From positions 1,488,001-1,552,000 of the forward strand of contig NZ_FQUQ01000002.1 in assembly GCF_900129215.1 (NCBI RefSeq): a DNA stretch of 64,000 bases, read 5' to 3'. Positions 55,301 through 61,835 of the stretch are shown piece after piece (positions within the stretch are counted from its first letter, which is position 1; every line of letters starts with the position of its first letter). The notes beneath the pieces were generated by a model. The model ran no database searches, was not told the DNA's origin, and saw nothing but the letters and a program-made list of their open reading frames with translations. Origin of the DNA: Pedobacter caeni. Lineage in GTDB: Bacteria; Bacteroidota; Bacteroidia; Sphingobacteriales; Sphingobacteriaceae. The position numbers were made by a program, and so were the translations under genes.

Positions 55301-55758
55301 TGTTTGAAGGAGGAATGCATCCTGCTACCGCTAATGGTTACAGAGATGATGCTTATGCAGGTAAAAAGACTTATTATGCAGGTGGCGTGCAGCAAACCGG
55401 AGGTAAGGTTACTTACGATGCCCAGGGAAAAATCACCAGTGATACCAGAACTTTTGCGCCAAATACCACAGCGGTAAATTACATCGACTGGGTATTCGCT
55501 ACCTATACAAATGGGATCGATGAGGCCAATTTTTATGACAGAACTTTTGTGAAATTAAGGGAAGTAACCCTCAGTTATCAGATGCCATCCTCATTGCTAA
55601 AGAAAACACCTTTTAAAGGTATGGGCTTTTCATTGGTAGGTCGTAACCTGATGCTTTGGTCTAAAGTGCCTTACATGGATCCTGATGGTTATTCCGGTTT
55701 ATCATTGGCAGAGCCCACCACACGCAATATTGGTTTTAACCTGAATTTGAAATTTTAA
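52306..55758 (+). CDS. SusC/RagA family TonB-linked outer membrane receptor with STN domain
   Basis: 1150 aa. The start at 52306 gives a long N-terminus before the signal peptide (LTLFLVLFFTAGLWAAGKGQ), and an ATG at 52384 would give a shorter signal. The STN domain is at about 45-95 (VNLSLKNYPLEKVLLEIGRQ), the carboxypeptidase-regulatory-like domain at about 145-215, the plug at about 215-330 with MNEVVVTALGISKEKR and VLKGTASSALYGSLAQNG, and the barrel ends FNLNLKF. It should import oligosaccharides and signal to FecR. SusD follows after 11 bp. Confidence 0.96.
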   Translation: MNYFRHGKKPYGSAVYYPIVNKIILTMKLTLFLVLFFTAGLWAAGKGQEVNLSLKNYPLEKVLLEIGRQTKVKFLYNNRLLKESGPVTIQVSNASLDEVLQELLVSRKLSYKKIARTITITTTVPEKNLVSDIQEDITVSGTVTDSIGVLSGVSVLVKDRPKTGTMTDVNGKFSLKAPANGILIFRYIGFTEQHVAVNNQTQLNVVLKPMAQLMNEVVVTALGISKEKRQVTYSIQEVKGESLKVAREANIANNLVGKVAGLQIQTKSTLFENPDIKLRGQSTTIVIDGVPTPAGFDMWSLNADDIENVTVLKGTASSALYGSLAQNGAIMITTKKGKGGAAGVELAYNSSTQFQAGFLRIPKTQSDYGMGFNGEYAFVDGKGGGVNDAYGYVWGPKLNQRDPNTASGFVEIPQYNSPTDPKTGKLIPLPWITRNQDNLKGFLDNGMLTTHNLSLAGTTERADYRISVSQVYQKGQVPGTKLNSSTLSLGGSLKVNDKLKAEATLSYNKQYTPNYPNSEYSPDNPIYNISLWMGPEVNIADLKNYWKAGREGLEQLTYNYSWYNNPWFLAGEKTRAYTNDVIVAQANLKYEVNKDLKFMIRSGITNNQAGTDNKIPYSYINYGTSAAPYGNYDLNKNNNMRFITDALLTYTKTFLKDFNVTASIGASSRLDQESRLASETTGGLSVPGWYNLDNSRDPVKSSNKLYEKQVYGVYGYMDLSYKNMVTLSLTGRNDWTSALQAPNNSYFYPSASLSLIVSEMVKLPEAVSFVKLRGALTNATTDVSPYSTLTSYLIGSRWAGTPSLALPGTLFSPGLKPNKTIAQEYGAEVRFLKNRIGLDFTYFNYDLVNNRVLIPLSEATGFNSNQINGDKNRRRGIELVLSGTPVKTRDFSWNVVANYSRLRNTVLEYYGGAEIRGGVKVGERSDVFRGYAWQRSPDGQIVHENGIPQYINQRVNMGYENPDWEFGIGNSFSYRNFGLSFSFDGRIGGKMRNGLEAKMFEGGMHPATANGYRDDAYAGKKTYYAGGVQQTGGKVTYDAQGKITSDTRTFAPNTTAVNYIDWVFATYTNGIDEANFYDRTFVKLREVTLSYQMPSSLLKKTPFKGMGFSLVGRNLMLWSKVPYMDPDGYSGLSLAEPTTRNIGFNLNLKF

Positions 55759-55769
55759 GATTAAGTATC

Positions 55770-57209
55770 ATGAACATAAAGAAATTTATAGGGTTACTTT
55801 CCTTCATCCTGTTGTTTACAGCATGTAAAAAGTTCGACCATTACCTGAATAATCCCAATAAACCAACCAATGCCACTCCGGCATTGTTGCTGACAGGAAT
55901 TTGTGACAGTGTGTTTAATGCGAATCCGATCAGTGCTGCTTACGCCGTACGACACCTGACCTATTATGAACGTCCGAGTGAGTCGGTTAACTACAACTGG
56001 AACCGTGCTGATTTCGGGGGCTATAGTACCCTGAGGCAGGTGAAAAAAATGGAGGAACTCGGGCAGGGGAATGCCAGCTACCAGGGATTGGGTAAATTCT
56101 TTCGGGCCTTACTCTTTTCCAGGCTTACAGAAACCTTTGGAGATATTCCATACCGTCAGTCCATGATGATGGATCAGGGGGTAGATAAACCAGCCTATGA
56201 TACACAGGAAGAGGTGTATGTGGGAATCCTGCAGGACCTGGAACAGGCAAATGAATTGCTGCAGGCCAATAGTGGAAAGATTGATGGCGACATCATTTAC
56301 AAAGGAAATATCCAGCAATGGAAACAGCTGGTCAATGCTTTCCGTCTGAGGATTTTAATTCACCTGTCTAAACGGGAGGGAAGTACAAAAATTAACATCA
56401 GAGATCAGTTTAATGCCATATTGAGTAACCCCGCGAAGTATCCCTTAATGAGTGGTCTTGCCGACAATGGACAAATTGTTTACAATGCCTCTGATGTGAG
56501 CAATTACTATCCTACAGCGGGTTCATTGAGTGTGGCTACCCTGGTTTCTTTAGAGCAATCTTATGTAGATCTGTTGAAATCACGTAAAGATCCAAGGTTG
56601 TTTTCAATTGCAGATCCTGTTGCCGGTCAGCCGGCAGGTGTTTTTGAAAGTTATAATGGCGTAGATGCAGGACTGTCTCCAGCCGATCAGCAGAGTACTG
56701 CCTCAAAATCTTCTTTAATTGCCAGACGTTATGTAGACCTTAAAGCACCAATAAATGAGCCGATGATTTTATTGGGTTATGCAGAGCAGGAATTCCTGAT
56801 TGCAGAAGGGATCGTAAGGGGATGGGCTTCTGGTAATGCCGAAACTCATTATAACAATGGAATCACTGCTTCTCTTGCTTTCTATAAAATTACTGGGAGC
56901 AAAACGACTGATTACCTGAATGGCGCGTTGGTAAAATATGATGCGGCAAAAGGTCTGGAGATGATCCTGATGCAAAAATATTTAGCTTTCTTTATGAATT
57001 CGGGATGGGAGCCGTTTTATGAACAGCGGCGGACAGGCATTCCGACCTTCAGGGTGGGCCCAGGTACGTTAAACGGAGGTAAAGTTCCAAAACGCTGGTT
57101 GTACCCTCTGAATGAATTTCAATATAACAAAGAAAATGCAGAGGCTGCCGTTGCCCGTCAGTACCCTGAAGGAGATAATACAAATGCCACCATGTGGTTG
57201 ATTAAATAG
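55770..57209 (+). CDS. SusD/RagB family nutrient uptake outer membrane lipoprotein
   Basis: 479 aa. A lipoprotein signal (LLFTACKKFDHYLNNPNKPT) opens a SusD-like_2 protein, a shorter SusD subgroup. Motifs include FFRALLFSRLTETFGDIPY, WKQLVNAFRLRILIHLSKREG and a C-terminal MILMQKYLAFFMNSGWEPFYEQRR. It should form the surface lid of the SusC transporter just upstream (11 bp) and bind the glycan. The oligosaccharide class is not visible from sequence. Confidence 0.94.
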   Translation: MNIKKFIGLLSFILLFTACKKFDHYLNNPNKPTNATPALLLTGICDSVFNANPISAAYAVRHLTYYERPSESVNYNWNRADFGGYSTLRQVKKMEELGQGNASYQGLGKFFRALLFSRLTETFGDIPYRQSMMMDQGVDKPAYDTQEEVYVGILQDLEQANELLQANSGKIDGDIIYKGNIQQWKQLVNAFRLRILIHLSKREGSTKINIRDQFNAILSNPAKYPLMSGLADNGQIVYNASDVSNYYPTAGSLSVATLVSLEQSYVDLLKSRKDPRLFSIADPVAGQPAGVFESYNGVDAGLSPADQQSTASKSSLIARRYVDLKAPINEPMILLGYAEQEFLIAEGIVRGWASGNAETHYNNGITASLAFYKITGSKTTDYLNGALVKYDAAKGLEMILMQKYLAFFMNSGWEPFYEQRRTGIPTFRVGPGTLNGGKVPKRWLYPLNEFQYNKENAEAAVARQYPEGDNTNATMWLIK

Positions 57210-57229
57210 CAAAAAGAAATTATATAGGA

Positions 57230-58765
57230 ATGAAGAATAACTATCTGTACCTGAAAAAAATGATACTGGCCGGCACGCTGATATTTAGCCTGACTGTTGC
57301 TGCTGCCCAGGAGCCATTGTTGCTGCAGGAGCATTTTGAGGGGACTTCAGGTTATGACAAATCAACAGGAATCAAAGGATATGCCTTAAACCTGAGTTCC
57401 ACTGCGGCAAAAAGAAAACCGCTGAAAATAGAATTGTCATCAACTCCGGTTTCCGGATCACTGACCACACTGATCTGGGTTAAGGCGGCCGCTGTAGATG
57501 ATCAGGCTTACATTTTCCTGTCCAACAAAAAAGAAAAGAAAGACAGCACAGAAACCATCTGGGAATTGGGAAAGCAGGCAGGAGGAGCCTGGTACTGGGC
57601 TGCTGCCCAGGGTAAAGGTAAATATGAATACCGCCCTACTGTGCAAAGACAAGCGATCAATGATGAGAAATGGCATCAGCTTGCTTTTACTTTTAACGAG
57701 CAGCAAAAAGAGCTGAGGCTGTACTATGACGGGAAAAACGTGGGCATCTATTTTACGCCTGAACTGAGCAGTATGTTAACGAAAGGTTCTGTGCTGACTG
57801 TTGGAGGTCAATCCTCCGGCGACCTGAGCGAATGGGAAACCTTTAATGGCATGGCCGATGAACTTCAGGTCTACAACACTACCTGGAGCAGCGAACAGGT
57901 CATGAAATCCTATCTTTCCTTTACAGCTGGGTCCTCAAAAAAGGCAGAAGTAATTAAAGTGCCTGCTGAGTTAAAAGTGATGAATTATAACATCTGGCAT
58001 GGAGGGAATGAGACGGGTAAATATGTTGGCCCTGCCAGAATTGTAGATGTCATTAAAGCTTCAGGTGCAGATCTAATTTCTATGCAGGAGACCTATGGCT
58101 CCGGTGCGCGCATTGCAGATGCTTTGGGTTATTATTTCTACCTGCGCAGTACCAACCTTTCCATCATGAGCCGTTATCCTATTGAAGAAACGATTACCGG
58201 TATGCAGTCTTTTTACAATGGTGGTGCACATGTGAATCTGGGATCAGGAAAAAGGATTTTATTTGTGACCAACTGGCTCAATTATCCTTTCGATTACTGG
58301 GATGACCTGGAGAAAAATGTAGCGATAGACAGTGCCTCCTGGATGAACAAACAATCAGAGACAAATGCCGGAACGTTAAAGAAAATTCTGAAAGCTATCA
58401 ATTCTGATATCAGTAAAGAAATCCCTGTAATTTTCTGCGGCGACTTTAATACAGGTTCTCATCTGGACTGGACAGTGGCAACCAAACATTTGAACAAAGG
58501 ACATATCATGCCTTTTCCAACAGGTATGTTAATGGAAGAGGCCGGATTTAAAGATTCTTTCAGAGTGATCTATCCTGATCCTTTAAAGCATCGGGGGATT
58601 ACCTGGAGCCCTCAGTTTAAGCAGGCTTTTAAGGATCGGATTGATTATATTTATTATAAAGGAAAGGGGCTGGTTCCTGTAAGTTCTGCAGTACTTGATA
58701 CCCATAAAGTCTGGTATCCATCAGACCATGGTGCAGTAATGACGACTTTCAAATTGAGCTACTAA
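57230..58765 (+). CDS. LamG-like plus endonuclease/exonuclease/phosphatase (EEP) fusion, secreted
   Basis: 511 aa. A signal peptide (SLTVAAAQEPLL) is followed by a LamG/concanavalin-like jelly-roll domain (about 30-225, with KWHQLAFTFNEQQKELRLYYDGK and FNGMADELQVYNTTWS), then an EEP domain (about 240-511) with metal and catalytic motifs LKVMNYNIWHGG, DLISMQETYGS, IFCGDFNTGS, and SDHGAVMTTF. EEP enzymes cut phosphodiesters in nucleic acids, phospholipids or phosphosugars. Its place as last gene of a SusCD locus, 20 bp after susD, points to a phospho-substituted glycan or to an extracellular phosphodiester. Activity is not assigned. Confidence 0.88.
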   Translation: MKNNYLYLKKMILAGTLIFSLTVAAAQEPLLLQEHFEGTSGYDKSTGIKGYALNLSSTAAKRKPLKIELSSTPVSGSLTTLIWVKAAAVDDQAYIFLSNKKEKKDSTETIWELGKQAGGAWYWAAAQGKGKYEYRPTVQRQAINDEKWHQLAFTFNEQQKELRLYYDGKNVGIYFTPELSSMLTKGSVLTVGGQSSGDLSEWETFNGMADELQVYNTTWSSEQVMKSYLSFTAGSSKKAEVIKVPAELKVMNYNIWHGGNETGKYVGPARIVDVIKASGADLISMQETYGSGARIADALGYYFYLRSTNLSIMSRYPIEETITGMQSFYNGGAHVNLGSGKRILFVTNWLNYPFDYWDDLEKNVAIDSASWMNKQSETNAGTLKKILKAINSDISKEIPVIFCGDFNTGSHLDWTVATKHLNKGHIMPFPTGMLMEEAGFKDSFRVIYPDPLKHRGITWSPQFKQAFKDRIDYIYYKGKGLVPVSSAVLDTHKVWYPSDHGAVMTTFKLSY

Positions 58766-58821
58766 AATATAGCCATTACTCATACCAGAGTGGCGCATTG
58801 TCAATAAAATAGTCGATTACC

Positions 58822-58867
58822 AATACAAAAAAGCCGGATTGCAATCGCAATCCGGCTTTTTTGTATT
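58822..58867. terminator. Strong bidirectional terminator
   Basis: A perfect 21-bp stem (58822-58842 with 58847-58867) with loop AATC and A6/T6 flanks within the stem. Read either way it ends in TTTTTT, so it stops both the SusCD operon and the convergent GH29 gene, whose stop is at 58879. Confidence 0.92.
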
Positions 58868-58878
58868 AAAACTAAAGG

Positions 58879-60723
58879 CTATAAATTACTTTCAATAGCA
58901 CCTACTTTTTCTCTGTATAAATCTAAAGGACCATCCAGAAGAACGGCGATCACAGTTAGGTTTTTGTCCAGACGCTCTTCAGGAACAGGGATATAAATAA
59001 TTCCCGGAATCGCACTCCAGTACAATTTATTATAGATCTCAGGTTCCATCATTGTTCCTTCTCCTACAATCCTGATTCTGGCAATTTTGTTCTTAATTCC
59101 TTTTAAGGCGATTGGTCCGCTTGGTTTCCCTTCTACAAAAAGATAGACCGTTTTTTTATCTGCAGATAAGGCGCTATTGCCCTGATAATGTCCTTCAGGT
59201 AATCCTTTTCCTGTCTGAAACAAACCTTCTGCATTTTTAGTGATCCAGTTGTAAACCTCTGGGTTTAAGTTTTTCTTTTCTGCTTCAAATCCTAATCCGT
59301 CTACTGCCAGTTTTGTATTTAAGAAAGGATTGTTTCCATCCTGTATGGCATTGGTAATGGCTACAATCTGTGGTATTGCAGGATCTTTTTTCTGGTCAGA
59401 CAGCTTTACAGTCGTGCTTGTTTTTTCTTCCAGTTTCAAAGGTTCATTGAACTGAAGGGCAAGTACCGTAACATCAGAATCGATGGAGTTTGCGTTGATC
59501 TTTAAAGTCAGGTTAGCTCCGTTTTTATCGACATCTACACTGTTGTTATTTCCCACAACCCTGGCCGATTTAACCTTAGAAAGGATCCCATTGAGGCGCA
59601 AAATGCCATCATATGGAGCCCAGTCTGCATAGATATATAAGGTTTTGCGGTCTTTGGAAAGACTGGTCTTCCCATTGAAATGTCCGGCCGGAAGTCCTGC
59701 ACGGGTACCATAAATGGCTTCTCCATGTTTTTGAGTCCAGCGGGCAAGTCCTTTCAGGATTTTTACCTGTTGCTCCGGAATGCTGCCATCTGCTTTAGGG
59801 CCAATATCAAGTAAAAGGTTACCGCCCATGCTGATACAATCTACCAGTGTTCTGATGATCATATTCGGGGATTTGTACTTATAATCATATGGTTGGTAAC
59901 CCCATGAATCATTCATGGTATAACATAGTTCCCAATAATCTCCTGCTGGTTTTACCACCGGAATTCCCTGTTCTGGTGTTTCATAATCACCATGGCCGTT
60001 GAGTCTGGAATTGATGATGATGTTTGGATTATAGCTGCGGAGTCCTTTTAATACTTTCTGTGCCTGCCATTCTTCACCCGAATGCTCCCAGTCGCCATCA
60101 AACCAGATCAGGTCAGGCTTGAAATTGGAAGATAGCTCATCCAGTTGTTTGTGGTAATAGTTCAGGTATTTGTTCCAGCGTTTCGGTTCTTCTCCAAGTT
60201 TATATCTTTTATGTTCTCTTGTGAAACCGTCATAATCCGGATAGCTCCAGTCTGGCAGGGAGAAATATAGTCCTGTTTTTAATCCTGAAGCTTTTAAGGC
60301 TTTTACAAAAGGACTGATGAGGTCTTTCTTTGCTGCGCTATGTTTGATCGTTGTGGTCGCATTAGGAGCTTTAGTGTCCCATAAAGAGATCCCATCATGG
60401 TGTTTCGTGGTAATGACAGAATACTTTGCTCCACTTTCTTTAATGAGTTTTACCCATTCCTCTGGTTTATAATTGGCGGCATTGAAGCCATCCAATTGTT
60501 TCATATAGTTATCATGACTGATGTAATTATTGAAAAATGCCCAGGACTCGGAAATGCCGTTTACGGAGTAAATACCCCAATGGATAAATATTCCCAATTT
60601 CGCATCGGTAAACCATTCCATCTTTTTAGCGTTGTTCTTGTCCTGGGATTTGCTTTCCTGTGCTTTGTTCTCCTGATGGAACACCAGCAAAAACAGAAAA
60701 GACAATAAGGTCTTTTTGTTCAT
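58879..60723 (-). CDS. GH29 alpha-L-fucosidase with duplicated C-terminal beta-sandwich
   Basis: 614 aa with a signal peptide ending about FHQENKAQ. The catalytic barrel (about 35-330) has WFTDAKLGIFIHWGIYSV, the nucleophile Asp209 in LIWFDGDW, and NLLLDIGPKADGSIP. Two similar C-terminal domains follow: about 335-430 (GLPAGHFNGKTSLSKDRKTLYIY) and about 498-600 (GLPEGHYQGNSALSADKKTVYLF), an internal duplication that most GH29 enzymes lack. It releases L-fucose from glycan ends. The AraC gene lies 59 bp upstream on the same strand and probably regulates it. Surface or periplasmic location. Confidence 0.92.
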   Translation of the reverse strand: MNKKTLLSFLFLLVFHQENKAQESKSQDKNNAKKMEWFTDAKLGIFIHWGIYSVNGISESWAFFNNYISHDNYMKQLDGFNAANYKPEEWVKLIKESGAKYSVITTKHHDGISLWDTKAPNATTTIKHSAAKKDLISPFVKALKASGLKTGLYFSLPDWSYPDYDGFTREHKRYKLGEEPKRWNKYLNYYHKQLDELSSNFKPDLIWFDGDWEHSGEEWQAQKVLKGLRSYNPNIIINSRLNGHGDYETPEQGIPVVKPAGDYWELCYTMNDSWGYQPYDYKYKSPNMIIRTLVDCISMGGNLLLDIGPKADGSIPEQQVKILKGLARWTQKHGEAIYGTRAGLPAGHFNGKTSLSKDRKTLYIYADWAPYDGILRLNGILSKVKSARVVGNNNSVDVDKNGANLTLKINANSIDSDVTVLALQFNEPLKLEEKTSTTVKLSDQKKDPAIPQIVAITNAIQDGNNPFLNTKLAVDGLGFEAEKKNLNPEVYNWITKNAEGLFQTGKGLPEGHYQGNSALSADKKTVYLFVEGKPSGPIALKGIKNKIARIRIVGEGTMMEPEIYNKLYWSAIPGIIYIPVPEERLDKNLTVIAVLLDGPLDLYREKVGAIESNL

Positions 60724-60782
60724 AGAATTGTGTGTGGGTTTCGTTTGTGAATGTGTTTTGTGTGTATTTGTTTTGTGTTCGC
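60724..60782 (-). promoter_or_regulatory. A/C-rich leader before the fucosidase gene
   Basis: On the minus strand, about 50 of these 59 bases are A or C, with repeated ACACAAAACA-like units and almost no G or T, up to the ATG at 60723. Such a stretch cannot form stable structure and may aid translation in an organism with few Shine-Dalgarno sites. It spans the whole gap between the AraC stop and the fucosidase start. Confidence 0.55.
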
Positions 60783-61652
60783 CTATTTCTGCAAATAAGA
60801 CTTTTGATAAGTTAATGGGCTTTTCCCGGTAATGATTTTAAAGTGTTTATGAAAACTGGCGAAATTATGGAAGCCGCTTTCATAACAGATCTGCTTTACA
60901 TTCATGCTGTCCTCAATCAGCAGTTTGCAAGCATGTCCGACCCTGATTTCACTGATAAACTGAGTGTAGGTCTTTCTGGTCCTTGATTTAAAATACCGGC
61001 AAAAGGAATTCGGACTGATATTGGCCACCGAAGCCATTTCTTCCATCTGGATTTTTCTCTTGAAATTGGCCAGGGAATAATTGTAAATGGCATTGATCCT
61101 GTCGTTCTCAATTTCTTCAAAATCATGGCGGAAGCCAATAGAAGAAAGGAGGTGGTTTGGGGTACAGTTTTCAATGGCCAGCAGGGCTTCCATCAATAGG
61201 ATAATCCTTTTAGAACCCTCAGAAAGCAAGATAGACTCGATCAGTTCGCCAATGGCTTTTTTGTTCTTGTCCGGGATTTGAATCCCCCTTTGTGCTTTTT
61301 CCAGGGTCAGCTTCAATGCTTTGTTTTCCGGAAGGTTTAAAAAATGGTTTCCCCAGAAATTTTCATTGAAATGGACCACTACCACATCGGCATTGTTCTT
61401 CTCATCTTCATTAAAATAGATGTCGTCGAACCTCCAGTAATGGGGGAGATGTGCGCCTACAAGGACTACATCGCCTGATCTGAAACGTTTAATACTGTCT
61501 CCGATAAACTGAGTGCCATTGCCTTTTTTAAAATAAATGAGCTCTACCTCAGCATGGTAATGCCATCGGTTATTAATGTAAGGAACCTTATCTCTTCTCG
61601 CACTGAACGAATTCACAAGGTTGTTTGAAACTTTGAGTAGTTGTGGCTTCAT
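60783..61652 (-). CDS. AraC family transcriptional regulator
   Basis: 289 aa, clearly paralogous to the regulator at 16426-17322: both start MKPQL and share VVHFNENFWGNHFLNLPEN and ISPNSFCRYFK. The cupin sensor is at about 20-90 (WHYHAEVELIYFKKGNG) and the double helix-turn-helix at about 185-285 (VKQICYESGFHNFASFHKHFK). It lies upstream of the fucosidase gene on the same strand and is divergent from the sulfatase gene, so it may respond to a fucose- or uronate-related sugar. Confidence 0.9.
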   Translation of the reverse strand: MKPQLLKVSNNLVNSFSARRDKVPYINNRWHYHAEVELIYFKKGNGTQFIGDSIKRFRSGDVVLVGAHLPHYWRFDDIYFNEDEKNNADVVVVHFNENFWGNHFLNLPENKALKLTLEKAQRGIQIPDKNKKAIGELIESILLSEGSKRIILLMEALLAIENCTPNHLLSSIGFRHDFEEIENDRINAIYNYSLANFKRKIQMEEMASVANISPNSFCRYFKSRTRKTYTQFISEIRVGHACKLLIEDSMNVKQICYESGFHNFASFHKHFKIITGKSPLTYQKSYLQK

Positions 61653-61720
61653 GATATTTGGTTAGGTAAAGATAAAAGTATAAAAATCTTTTATAAATAC
61701 CTTGTAATTTAACAATTACA

Positions 61721-61807
61721 CTTAAATCTGCCAATATTGCTTAATAATTGCCGATTTCGCTGAATTATTATCGGTTCTAGGCTATTTCATAAAAACTGAT
61801 AACTTTG
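61721..61807. promoter_or_regulatory. Candidate AraC site and promoter between AraC and sulfatase genes
   Basis: In the 183-bp divergent gap lie two CTTAA-containing repeats, CTTAAATCTGCC starting at 61721 and CTTAATAATTGCC starting at 61740, 19 bp apart, whose TGCCAAT (61729-61735) and TGCCGAT (61749-61755) parts are 20 bp apart. They resemble the CTTAAYCTRC boxes near the paralogous AraC gene. A -7 element TAACTTTG at 61800-61807 points to the sulfatase, 29 bp before its start. Confidence 0.4.
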
Positions 61808-61835
61808 ATTTATCAACACACAAACCTGATAAACC

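Noticed and set aside
54873..55477. Possible frameshift or remnant in the second SusC barrel
   Set aside because: The 1150-codon frame runs unbroken from STN domain to the terminal aromatic residue, so the short frames there are shadows.
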